DNA of 20,090 nucleotides, from positions 1 through 20,090 of the forward strand of contig JAFXCU010000203.1 in the NCBI GenBank assembly GCA_017521345.1, given 5' to 3'. The stretch is from Ruminiclostridium sp. (GTDB lineage: Bacteria > Bacillota_A > Clostridia > Oscillospirales > Oscillospiraceae). How positions within the stretch are numbered: the stretch's first letter is position 1; each line of letters begins with the position of its first letter. Under the pieces are notes generated by a model, which saw only the letters and a list, made by a program, of their open reading frames with translations, was not told the DNA's origin and did no database searches. The translations under genes and the position numbers were made by a program. Of the stretch, positions 1 to 8,925 are shown piece after piece.

Positions 1-27
1 AGAGGGACAGTTTTTTCCATTTTTTGT

Positions 28-118
28 TCATACTACATCGTATCCTTTCTTGGTTAGCAGGCAAACGCTTCCCTCACCCCTTAAGACTCTCCCACCAATA
101 GCTTCTTTTTTGAACCCG
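28..118 (-). pseudogene. possible IS3-type OrfA (HTH) scrap
   Basis: One minus-strand frame ending at the stop at 28-30 reads about 30 residues containing FKKEAIGGRVLRGEGSVCLL and then a Lys-Lys-Gly-Tyr run. The pattern 'FK.EA..G.VLRGEGS...L.KK.Y' resembles the helix-turn-helix start of IS3/IS150-type OrfA transposase subunits. It has no start codon, no ribosome binding site and nothing continuing it, so at best it is a degenerate scrap. Bases 1-27 hold a GGGACAG plus T-run motif and nothing else I can name. Identification is by eye only and could be chance. Confidence 0.18.
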
Positions 119-146
119 TTCCTCAGAAAAAAGATCTCTTTTTATG

Positions 147-515
147 TTATAACACCAAAATAGAGAGAAATCCAACTATAATCACAACAATAATACATAT
201 ACTCCAGATAAAGTCAAAAAGAACAACAAGAAAGTCCAAAAAATTATGCCACGCTGAATCATCTTGAATAATATGTTTTCTCGTAATCACCAAAACAAAT
301 AAATACACATAATACAGAGGCGCTCTTATTCCATGCACCAATTTATCTATATACATTCTAGGAACAGAGCGACCATAGCGAAAAGAGTCTCCTCTTTTTA
401 TTTCAATGCATATTCCCAACAGAGTCATTGGCCTGTTTGGACTGCCTGCAGGAACAATCATCATGGACTTTGTAACCGGCTTCGTTCCGATTATCGCTGC
501 ATGGTTGCTTTGCAA
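147..515 (-). pseudogene. RDD-family membrane protein, C-terminal fragment
   Basis: From about residue 31 (near base 425) to the end, this frame resembles the second half of the RDD family (multi-pass membrane proteins, mostly of unknown function). It has LLGICIEIKRGDSFRYGRS, then an Arg-containing helix, a basic turn, and WHNFLDFLVV where the family has a 'LHD.LAGT.VV'-like ending. A hydrophobic C-terminal helix follows. The first half of the family, which carries the Arg-Asp-Asp signature, is absent. The first ~30 residues look unrelated and lie antisense to a different membrane-protein tail on the plus strand (see 406-540), so a rearrangement joint near base 420 is likely. No convincing ribosome binding site precedes the ATG at 515. 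I infer a truncated, probably non-functional gene. The RDD call rests on pattern recognition only. Confidence 0.4.
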
Positions 516-540
516 GATATTTAAAGTAAAATTCGATTAA
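406..540 (+). pseudogene. membrane-protein C-terminal fragment
   Basis: This frame is open from 379 to the stop TAA at 538-540. It reads a strongly hydrophobic tail (GLFGLPAGTIIMDF, then FVPIIAAWLLCKIFK) ending KVKFD, typical of the last membrane helix of a transporter. The ATG at 406 has no Shine-Dalgarno sequence, and an in-frame stop sits at 376-378, so a free-standing 44-residue protein is less likely than the tail of a lost gene. The transporter-like sense appears to start about where the RDD similarity on the other strand ends. I do not recognise the family. Confidence 0.3.
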
Positions 541-579
541 AAAAACAAAGGCTATTGTATTACAGTAGCCTTTGCCATT
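541..579 (-). terminator. Rho-independent terminator of the HXXEE operon
   Basis: The inverted repeat 546-558 / 562-574 (CAAAGGCTATTGT / ACAGTAGCCTTTG, one G-U pair, 3-base loop) is followed on the minus strand by a run of eight T. It lies 12 bases past the stop of the downstream HXXEE gene. A near-copy in the same orientation lies at 2751-2793. Confidence 0.75.
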
Positions 580-590
580 GTCCTGCAGAT

Positions 591-1262
591 CTATGATTCT
601 TCTGCTAAAATTCGTTTCGCTTCTACCTCCACACTTTCACGGAAACCGTACATCTGCTTTTCTGTAAAATGGTACTTGGAGTTTCTGTCTCTCAGCATCA
701 GCACCGGCACACCAAACACCAAGGCATATCCAACAATACCAAATACAGCACCTAATATGTAATCACTGACAGATGCCATATTGTTTACAGTAACATACCA
801 TAGCATATAAATTCCTATTGGCAGTTGCAAAAAAATTGCTGTTGCTGCACCCGGGTTATATTTCGTTTTTAGTGCAATGTTCTCAAAAATGCCATGTGCC
901 AGCACCTGAATAAACCCTGCACACGCCTGACCGATAGCAAGCCAAATTACATTCGGGAAAAATATTGGGATAATATAAAATGCATATGTTGTAAACACGT
1001 TGTCAAAAAAGCAGAGATGAGGATTGAAAGGATAATGGTCGTAATCCTTTTTTTCTTTAAAGAATAATATGTTTGTCACTGCTGGAAAGCCTCCCGGCCA
1101 TCCATATTCTTCAACCTGATGTGCAAGCATCGCCATCCAGCTGAAAATCAAAATTACCTGAATATGGTCCAAATGCTCTACACCCCAAAATCCCATAAAG
1201 AATGCCAGTCCGATGAATATAATACCGCCAACCCAGCACCAGTTTTCTCTCCAGATTCTCAT
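591..1262 (-). CDS. HXXEE domain-containing membrane protein (second of pair)
   Basis: This 223-residue protein carries the HXXEE signature as AHQVEEYGWPGG (His48, Glu51, Glu52). It has several hydrophobic segments, an AHGIFEN motif in mid-protein and a NPGAATAIFLQLP motif that matches DPGLGTSIFCFLP in its neighbour. HXXEE proteins (the PF13787-type family) are polytopic membrane proteins of unknown function. The conserved His/Glu set suggests a metal or acid/base site, but that is inference. I chose the ATG at 1262 rather than the upstream one at 1289. It overlaps the stop of the preceding gene as TGATG, and AAAGGAGA lies just upstream at good spacing, so translational coupling is expected. 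It is a diverged paralogue of the gene at 1262-2020 and shares its promoter and terminator. Confidence 0.85.
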   Translation of the reverse strand: MRIWRENWCWVGGIIFIGLAFFMGFWGVEHLDHIQVILIFSWMAMLAHQVEEYGWPGGFPAVTNILFFKEKKDYDHYPFNPHLCFFDNVFTTYAFYIIPIFFPNVIWLAIGQACAGFIQVLAHGIFENIALKTKYNPGAATAIFLQLPIGIYMLWYVTVNNMASVSDYILGAVFGIVGYALVFGVPVLMLRDRNSKYHFTEKQMYGFRESVEVEAKRILAEES

Positions 1263-2020
1263 CAATTTTCTCCTTTCCTTCCATTGCAATCAATGATCAC
1301 TTCATTATCGGGATAAGCCGTGACATCAACAAATTTTGAAAAATACTTTGGACTTTCAAAGGCAAAGTATTCGGAATTCAAACTGCGCACCCATTTTCGC
1401 AGCGGAAATTCTGCAAGGAGTAGGCATATTGATACCAAAACGATAAAAAGAATGACGCTGCATATCCAATCCATCAGGCTTGTTTCCTGCAAGTTAAGCA
1501 TGATATATATACTTGCCGGAAGGAAGCAGAATATAGATGTTCCCAAGCCCGGGTCATAAATCGTGCGCTTACCTGCTTTTTTATAGCGAATCAGACAAAT
1601 AATTCCAACAACAGTATGGGCGAAAAGCTCCATATAGCCGAACATCATCATACATATTGCCAACCCTGGCTCTATGCCTGTAAATATCGTGGACAGCCAG
1701 GCATAAATCAAAGGGACAACTGTCAGTCCGACATTGGTGTTCATATCCGTCAGACGGCTCATCGGAAAGCGATTCAAACTGTGCGTGTCTTTTGCAAATG
1801 GCCCAAATATCCTTACGTTGTATATGTAATGCAGTCCTCCCGGAAGCTTCCATTCTTCTATAACATGCAGAGGCATAATCATTGCACAAAAGGCGGCGCC
1901 TCGTGCACCAACGCTTAAATCACCCCAATTTAAAATCAGATATATTCCTGTTACTACACCAATGATACAAATAAAGTATATCCACAGGTTCTTTGACCAC
2001 TTGTCTAACAACTGAATCAT
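1262..2020 (-). CDS. HXXEE domain-containing membrane protein (first of pair)
   Basis: This 252-residue polytopic membrane protein has the HXXEE signature at LHVIEEWKLPGG (His52, Glu55, Glu56). It also has MELFAHTVVG in mid-protein and DPGLGTSIFCFLP in a later helix. The first hydrophobic segment begins near residue 12, and the last ~45 residues look soluble. AAGGAG lies about 10 bases before the ATG. It is the promoter-proximal gene of a two-gene operon divergent from a TetR-family regulator, an arrangement that usually means repression by that regulator and induction by a small ligand. The family has no established biochemical function, so I give none. AT-rich codon use matches the surrounding accessory region and not the GC-rich core to the right. 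Confidence 0.87.
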   Translation of the reverse strand: MIQLLDKWSKNLWIYFICIIGVVTGIYLILNWGDLSVGARGAAFCAMIMPLHVIEEWKLPGGLHYIYNVRIFGPFAKDTHSLNRFPMSRLTDMNTNVGLTVVPLIYAWLSTIFTGIEPGLAICMMMFGYMELFAHTVVGIICLIRYKKAGKRTIYDPGLGTSIFCFLPASIYIMLNLQETSLMDWICSVILFIVLVSICLLLAEFPLRKWVRSLNSEYFAFESPKYFSKFVDVTAYPDNEVIIDCNGRKGEN

Positions 2021-2044
2021 TTTTCTTTCACTCCTTGCCTAATT

Positions 2045-2057
2045 CAACACTATGTTG
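2045..2057. promoter_or_regulatory. candidate TetR-family operator
   Basis: CAACA-CTA-TGTTG is a perfect 5-base inverted repeat with a 3-base spacer. It lies at the expected transcription start of the HXXEE operon and close to the divergent regulator gene. Position and symmetry fit a repressor site. The regulator's specificity is not known. Confidence 0.4.
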
Positions 2058-2064
2058 TATTATT

Positions 2065-2093
2065 AGTATAGTATTACTGACTTTTTTGAACAA
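2065..2093 (-). promoter_or_regulatory. sigma-A-type promoter of the HXXEE operon
   Basis: On the minus strand, TTGTTC (2093-2088) and TATACT (2070-2065) are separated by exactly 17 bases. Transcription would start near 2058, at the palindrome 2045-2057. No equally good promoter for the divergent regulator was found in this 130-base gap. Confidence 0.6.
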
Positions 2094-2152
2094 CCATTAC
2101 TTTTTTCAAATGTGTTGGATTAGTATTCAAGATGAATATCTCAGGAGGATCC

Positions 2153-2731
2153 ATGAATAGACGTCCCAAGCAAACAGAGGCAACAAAAAAACGCATCCTT
2201 GATGCATTTATTAAAGCTGCACATGAAAAAGGCGTACAGAGAGTTACTGTACGCGATGTGACGAATATTGCAGAGATTAACAGAAGTACCTTTTATCAGT
2301 ACTTTATTGATATAAAAGACTTGATCGAACAATATGAGAACACTCTCTTGGAGCAGGCACTGTCTTCATTCGAAGCGTTTTCCCAAAATAAAACCTTTGA
2401 TGTGGAAAAGGATCTATTTAAAATGGCTCTGCACATTTTTCAGCATTTCGGCGACGAAGTTTACTTCCTGCTGGGCGACCAAGGCGACCCCGCTTTTCAG
2501 CATAAACTTCGTTCTTTCCTCATGCCGATCTTCAAGAAATACTTTTTTAGTGATGCTGCAGAAATACCCAATTTCGAGTACATCTTAGCCTTCACCATGT
2601 CCGCCATCAATGGAACCCTAACCCATTGGCACGAATCCGGGCAAACAATCACAGACGATGAAATCATCTCTTTAATCGAGAGGCTGCTTAGAAGCGGTCT
2701 AGGAGAATATAACACAAAATCTTATAACTAA
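2153..2731 (+). CDS. TetR/AcrR-family transcriptional regulator
   Basis: This 192-residue protein has a typical TetR N-terminal DNA-binding domain at about residues 10-60: TKKRILDAFIKAAHEKG, then VTVRDVTNIAEINRSTFYQYF as the helix-turn-helix. The C-terminal ligand-binding half ends FTMSAINGTLTHWHESG and resembles the TetR_C_8 / DhaS-like C-terminal type. An in-frame ATG exists at 2132, but AGGAGG at 2143-2148 points to the ATG at 2153 (spacing is short, 4 bases), so I use the latter. It is divergent from the two HXXEE genes and is their probable local repressor and autoregulator. The ligand is unknown. Base composition is AT-rich like its neighbours. Confidence 0.88.
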   Translation: MNRRPKQTEATKKRILDAFIKAAHEKGVQRVTVRDVTNIAEINRSTFYQYFIDIKDLIEQYENTLLEQALSSFEAFSQNKTFDVEKDLFKMALHIFQHFGDEVYFLLGDQGDPAFQHKLRSFLMPIFKKYFFSDAAEIPNFEYILAFTMSAINGTLTHWHESGQTITDDEIISLIERLLRSGLGEYNTKSYN

Positions 2732-2750
2732 CCGCCCAAAAATTACAATA

Positions 2751-2793
2751 AAAAACAAAGGCTATTGTATTTATTACAGTAACCTTTGCCATT
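2751..2793 (-). repeat. second copy of the HXXEE-operon terminator hairpin
   Basis: AAAAACAAAGGCTATTGTAT then (TTAT)TACAGTAACCTTTGCCATT repeats 541-579 with a 4-base insertion and one substitution, in the same orientation. On the minus strand it ends in a T-run, so it would stop minus-strand transcripts entering from the right. It lies 19 bases past the regulator gene. Confidence 0.6.
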
Positions 2794-2827
2794 ATTCTAC
2801 AAATTCAAATTTTCTGTTTTCTTAACC

Positions 2828-2856
2828 ATTATATCATACCGATGCAAGTGTTTCAT
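2828..2856 (-). promoter_or_regulatory. candidate extended -10 promoter, minus strand
   Basis: TGATATAAT (TATAAT at 2833-2828 with the TG extension) and ATGAAA (2856-2851) are 17 bases apart on the minus strand. A transcript from here would run only ~70 bases to the hairpin at 2751-2793. The only reading frame on it is a 10-codon ORF (MVKKTENLNL). Confidence 0.3.
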
Positions 2857-2871
2857 TAACAAACTGTGAAC

Positions 2872-2901
2872 GAAAAAACACCCTGCATTTCTGCAAGGTG
2901 T
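2872..2901 (-). terminator. Rho-independent terminator of the recombinase remnant
   Basis: The inverted repeat 2878-2887 / 2892-2901 (ACACCCTGCA / TGCAAGGTGT, one G-U pair, loop of 4) is followed on the minus strand by six T. It lies 12 bases after the recombinase stop codon. Confidence 0.75.
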
Positions 2902-2913
2902 CCGTTATCCGTT

Positions 2914-3816
2914 CTATGCTTCAACTTCCATTTCCATTCCCGATTTAAGGGTTACTACTATCTTCTCATCAAGGATTGTGACCTTTTCTACTAGCCTTCT
3001 TGTAAGTGTTTCGCTGTATTCTGTAATTGCGGTATGCTGTTCATCCAGGAAATCTATCAGTTCCTGCATTCGTAACTGTAGGTCTTTTCTCTCTGCTGCC
3101 GCCGTCAGAATATCCTGTCGTTCTTCACGAAAGTTTACTATCTCTGTTCCTAACCTCTCAACAGCAAGTTCATCACCGGAAACATTGATTAGTTCTATCT
3201 GAAGTTCTGCCAACTGTTTATCGATGGCTCTTATCTTCTCTTCCAGATCATCGTTTATAACTGCCTCGATGTTCTGTTTCAAAAGTGGTATCACTGTGTT
3301 CTTCTGTGCAAAGGCATCGTTGACTGCCGTAACAACTGCATCGTGGAGAACCGTTTCTTCTATGGTTCTTGCTGGGCAATCAATCCCACTGCTTTTCTTC
3401 AGAACCCTGGATACGCATCTCCATACTGCAATGTTCAGTGCTTTCAGCTGACGGGTGTACTTAAGGCAGTCTACCGTGTTTCTTGAAAATCGGCTGATGG
3501 ACTTGGTAAGAATAAGGTCTATCTTGCCAGCCTCACAATCTTCTATCATCTGGTTAAACGCTTCACGCTTCATTGTATTCGTACCGGAAATACCATCATC
3601 GGCATAAACCTTCACAAACTCCCATTCTTCTTTGCTCTGAATATAAGTTGTGTAGTGGCTTACCTGTGTTTCATAACTTGTTTCCTGTTCTTCAGAATCT
3701 GTAGAAACACGGCAGTATGCAGCAACTCTTATCTTCTGTACCTGTGTTTCTGTTTTTCTTGAACCAACTCTTTTTCGTGCCGGGATTACTGTTACATTCT
3801 GTGCTAATGCCTGCAT
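2914..3816 (-). pseudogene. serine recombinase with internal in-frame deletion
   Basis: Residues 1-131 are the front of a large serine recombinase catalytic domain. It has [20 protein letters not shown] with the presumed nucleophile Ser in CRVSTD, then YADDGISGT and [15 protein letters not shown]. At residue 132 the sequence jumps straight to [11 protein letters not shown]...DCPART, which in full-length relatives lies in the C-terminal zinc-ribbon region. A long coiled-coil-like C-terminus follows ([20 protein letters not shown]). Relatives are usually ~500 residues or more; this is 300. The missing block would include the rest of the catalytic domain, the recombinase DNA-binding domain and the first zinc Cys pair. 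The joint (about 3421-3427) is in frame, so a 300-residue protein could be made, but recombination activity is very unlikely. It marks the relic of an integrated element. Confidence 0.85.
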
Positions 3817-3819
3817 ACC

Positions 3820-3948
3820 TTACACCTCACTCTCTATTAAGGCATATGCATATTCCGCTTGTTTCACAGGGTCCTTGTATTTAGAAATCACTCTCGGAAT
3901 CTTGAAAGCAACCGGAATCTGAATACTCCTCCATAGAATCAGGGTGTA
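3820..3948 (-). pseudogene. 3' tail of the gene preceding the recombinase
   Basis: A 42-codon open stretch ends at TAA (3822-3820), only three bases before the recombinase ATG. It reads ...IPVAFKIPRVISKYKDPVKQ then AEYAYALIESEV. The tight spacing, with GAGGTG inside its last codons serving as the next gene's ribosome binding site, is typical of adjacent genes in clostridial recombinase operons. Upstream it is cut off by a stop at 3951-3949. I do not recognise the protein; only its tail remains. Confidence 0.4.
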
Positions 3949-4161
3949 TTACGTTACCATAATAATATCACAATGCCATGCCTTTTTCAATCAGTTTGCT
4001 GTTGTTTGTTGTTGTTTGTTGTAATTTCAATTCATAACAACAATTCCATTATCCTAATTTCTAAAAACAGTAGTCCTATTCACTCAACACCCCAAAAAGT
4101 AGTTTCTAAACTCCACCCTACTTATAACCAGACTACAGAACTACTGTCAAATACAATAAAA
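3949..4161. other. AT-rich spacer without a recognisable gene
   Basis: There is no supported reading frame on either strand. The only local structure is a perfect tandem repeat of GTTGTTTGTT at 4001-4020. This is probably the edge of the inserted element before the core chromosome. Confidence 0.5.
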
Positions 4162-4210
4162 AAGGGATTCCAGGAGGTTCCCAATAATGGACCTTCGCAC
4201 GGAATCCCTT
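4162..4210 (-). terminator. Rho-independent terminator of rlmD
   Basis: The perfect 10-base arms AAGGGATTCC (4162-4171) and GGAATCCCTT (4201-4210) enclose a 29-base loop, followed on the minus strand by a T-run. It sits about 20 bases past the rlmD stop. It is also close to the switch from GC-rich to AT-rich sequence. Confidence 0.7.
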
Positions 4211-4232
4211 AATTTCAACGCTTTTCTATTGT

Positions 4233-5582
4233 TTATTTGTCTTTTCTTGACAGCAGACAGACTGTCTCGACATGGTGGGTCCGGGGGAAGAGGTCGGCGG
4301 CCTCGGCCCGGCGCAGGTGGTAGCCCCGCTGGGCCAGAAGCTTCACGTCCCGAGCCAGGGTGGCCGGGTCGCAGGAGACATACACCAGCCGCTGGGGAGC
4401 CATCCGGACGATGACCTCGATGACGTCGGCGGAGATTCCCTTCCGGGGCGGGTCCACGCAGATGACGTCGGGACGGATGGCCCGCTGGGCCAGCTGGAGG
4501 GCGGCCTCACCGGCATCGGCGCAGAAGAACTCGGCGTTCTCCACCCCGTTGCGCTTGGCGTTCTCCCTGGCATCCTCCACGGCGGAGGGGACCACCTCGG
4601 CACCCAGGGCACGCTTGGCCTTCCGGGCCATGCACAGGGTGATGGTGCCGATGCCGCAGTACAGGTCCAGGACGGTCTCCCGGCCGGTGAGTCCGGCAAA
4701 ATCCAGGGCCCGGCCGTAGAGGACCTCGGTCTGCTCCCGGTTCACCTGGTAGAAGGAGGGGACGGACAGCTGGAAGGTCAGGCCGCAGAGGGTGTCCTCC
4801 AGAAAATCCTGGCCCCAGAGGGTCTTGTAGGTCTTGCCCAGGATCACGTTGGTCTTGTCCATGTTCACCGACAGCACCACGCCCACCAGGTCGGGCTCGG
4901 CTTGGCGGAGGAGGTCGATAAGCTCCTGGGTGTGGGGGAGCTTCTTGCCGTTGGCGATCACCGAGCACAGGGACTGGCCCTTCCGGTTCACCCGGACATA
5001 GAAGTGCCGGATAAGGCCCTGGTGGGCCTTCTCGTCATAGGCGGGGATGTGATAGGTCTCCATCCAGGTCTTGAAGGCCGTCCGCAGGCGGGTGGCGGGC
5101 AGGGGCTGGAGGAGGCAGTCGGGGGCGTCGATGACGTCATGGCTCCGGGCCCGGAAGAAACCGACTTCAGGGCCGTCTGCCACGGGGAACTGGATCTTGT
5201 TCCGGTACCGGTCGGGGGTAGGGGCGGCGTGGATGACCTCCACGGTCCCCTCCCAGCCGCCGATGCGGCGGAGGGCCTCCTGGACCCGGCGGCGCTTCAT
5301 CTCGGTCTCCTCGGCATAGGTCATGTGCCGGAGCTGACAGCCGCCGCACTTGGGGTACTGGGGGCAGTCGGGCTCCTGCCGGTTGGGGGAGGGTTCCAGC
5401 ACCTGGTCCACCCGGCCCCAGGCGGCGGATTTGCCCACCTTCAGCAGCTGGACGGAGCAGAGTTCTCCCTCCAGGGCTCCCTTCACAAACACGGCCTGAC
5501 CCTCCAGCCGGGCCACGCCCTCGCCGGAGGAGCCGTAGCTCTCGATCCGCAGGGGATATTTCTCGTTCTTTTTGGCTGCCAT
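4233..5582 (-). CDS. rlmD: 23S rRNA (uracil-5-)-methyltransferase, RlmD/RlmCD type
   Basis: A 449-residue SAM-dependent RNA m5U methyltransferase. An N-terminal TRAM-like domain covers about residues 8-65. The [4Fe-4S] ligands are Cys73, Cys79, Cys82 (CPQYPKCGGC) and Cys156 (APDC). The SAM-binding loop VLDLYCGIGTITL is near residue 310, followed by DPPRKG (377-382), catalytic Cys404 in SCDPATLARD, and Glu439 in HVETV as general base. The length is normal for the family. In Bacillota one such enzyme can modify both U747 and U1939 (RlmCD), and the sequence alone does not say which. GGGAG precedes the ATG by 9 bases. It is transcribed alone, divergent from secA, with its own promoter and terminator. 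Confidence 0.94.
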   Translation of the reverse strand: MAAKKNEKYPLRIESYGSSGEGVARLEGQAVFVKGALEGELCSVQLLKVGKSAAWGRVDQVLEPSPNRQEPDCPQYPKCGGCQLRHMTYAEETEMKRRRVQEALRRIGGWEGTVEVIHAAPTPDRYRNKIQFPVADGPEVGFFRARSHDVIDAPDCLLQPLPATRLRTAFKTWMETYHIPAYDEKAHQGLIRHFYVRVNRKGQSLCSVIANGKKLPHTQELIDLLRQAEPDLVGVVLSVNMDKTNVILGKTYKTLWGQDFLEDTLCGLTFQLSVPSFYQVNREQTEVLYGRALDFAGLTGRETVLDLYCGIGTITLCMARKAKRALGAEVVPSAVEDARENAKRNGVENAEFFCADAGEAALQLAQRAIRPDVICVDPPRKGISADVIEVIVRMAPQRLVYVSCDPATLARDVKLLAQRGYHLRRAEAADLFPRTHHVETVCLLSRKDK

Positions 5583-5607
5583 ATGCGACGGCTCCCTTCT
5601 ATCTCAC

Positions 5608-5626
5608 GGGCGGCTGATCGCCGCCC
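5608..5626. repeat. small GC hairpin in the rlmD leader
   Basis: GGGCGGC (5608-5614) and GCCGCCC (5620-5626) form a 7-base stem with a 5-base loop. It lies in the expected 5' untranslated region of rlmD, about 25 bases before its start codon. There is no T-run, so it is not an obvious terminator. Confidence 0.45.
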
Positions 5627-5650
5627 CTACATGATTCTATCGTAATCTTT

Positions 5651-5679
5651 AGTATATCATAAGACGTTCTCAGTGAACA
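5651..5679 (-). promoter_or_regulatory. rlmD promoter (extended -10)
   Basis: On the minus strand, TGATATACT provides a TATACT -10 (5656-5651) with a TG extension. The -35 candidate TGTTCA lies 17 bases upstream (5679-5674) and is weak, which an extended -10 can compensate for. Confidence 0.5.
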
Positions 5680-5707
5680 GGAAGTTTTTTTCGTTGAACC
5701 GAAAAAT

Positions 5708-5823
5708 AAGCCTCCCTCTCCGAGGGAGGTGGCTCGCCGGAGGCGAGTCGGAGGGCGTTTGCCGATGGAACGTAAACTCCCCCAGTCAGCTTCGCTGACA
5801 GCCCCCTCGGAGAGGGGGCCTTT
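5708..5823 (+). repeat. four-hairpin intergenic element, copy 1
   Basis: In order: hairpin A (CCTCCCTC...GAGGGAGG, from 5711); hairpin B with CTCGCC / GGCGAG (5733-5738 / 5742-5747); a variable middle; hairpin C, GTCAGC-TTC-GCTGAC (5785-5799); and hairpin D (GCCCCCTC...GAGGGGGC, ending near 5820). The same order occurs inverted at 8774-8892, on the other side of secA. The ends AAGCCTCCCTC and GAGGGGGCCTT are imperfect inverted repeats, giving a MITE-like outline. No protein is encoded. Confidence 0.75.
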
Positions 5824-5882
5824 GGTTTTGGTTCTCTTGCGTAAAAATCTTTGACTTTGGAGGGCAAATTCACAGTTTCTTC

Positions 5883-5911
5883 TTTTTTCTTTCCACCGAA
5901 TGTGCTATAAT
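5883..5911 (+). promoter_or_regulatory. secA promoter (extended -10)
   Basis: TGCTATAAT gives a consensus TATAAT (5906-5911) with a TG extension (5903-5904). The -35 region is only a T-rich stretch (5883-5888). Transcription would start near 5918, leaving a leader of ~80 bases before the secA ATG. Confidence 0.6.
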
Positions 5912-5997
5912 ACCATAAATCTGGGTCTATGCGCCCATTTTTCCACACACCTGCGAAACTCAGCGGTTTTTCCGCTTTTTGAAAGGATCTATCCAAC

Positions 5998-8745
<2,748 letters not shown>

Positions 8746-8773
8746 CTTTTGGAACCCGCTGCGCCAGCGGAAT

Positions 8774-8892
8774 AGGCCCCCTCCGGGAGGGGGCTGTCAG
8801 CGAAGCTGACTGGGGGAGCATGCGCAACCTAACGGTTGCAAACTCCCTCCGTCACGGCTTCGCCGTGCCACCTCCCTCTGAGAGGGAGGCTT
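8774..8892 (-). repeat. four-hairpin intergenic element, copy 2 (inverted)
   Basis: On the minus strand this has the same layout as 5708-5823: hairpin A, hairpin B (CACGGC-GAA-GCCGTG), a variable middle, the identical hairpin C (8796-8810) and hairpin D. Relative to copy 1, hairpin B has changed at two positions, with matching changes on the other side of the stem. It fills the secA-pgeF gap and ends 33 bases before the pgeF start. No T-run follows the hairpins in the direction of secA transcription, so it need not terminate transcription. Confidence 0.75.
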
Positions 8893-8925
8893 AGACCCAT
8901 CAAAACTCCTTCCTGGAGGTGTCCT

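Noticed and set aside
333..524. 63-codon plus-strand open frame
   Set aside because: No ribosome binding site and no sensible composition. The frame at 379-540 reads a much better membrane-protein tail.
4001..4020. GTTGTTTGTT tandem repeat as a functional site
   Set aside because: Two copies of a simple AT-rich decamer in a low-complexity spacer, with no gene nearby that it could regulate.
4272..5645. 457-codon plus-strand open frame across rlmD
   Set aside because: Shadow of rlmD, whose minus-strand frame has all catalytic and iron-sulfur residues. The plus frame is Gly/Leu/His-rich without motifs.
8836..8925. N-terminal extension of pgeF
   Set aside because: It runs through the four-hairpin repeat and lacks a ribosome binding site. 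A good site just before 8926 gives the normal family start.
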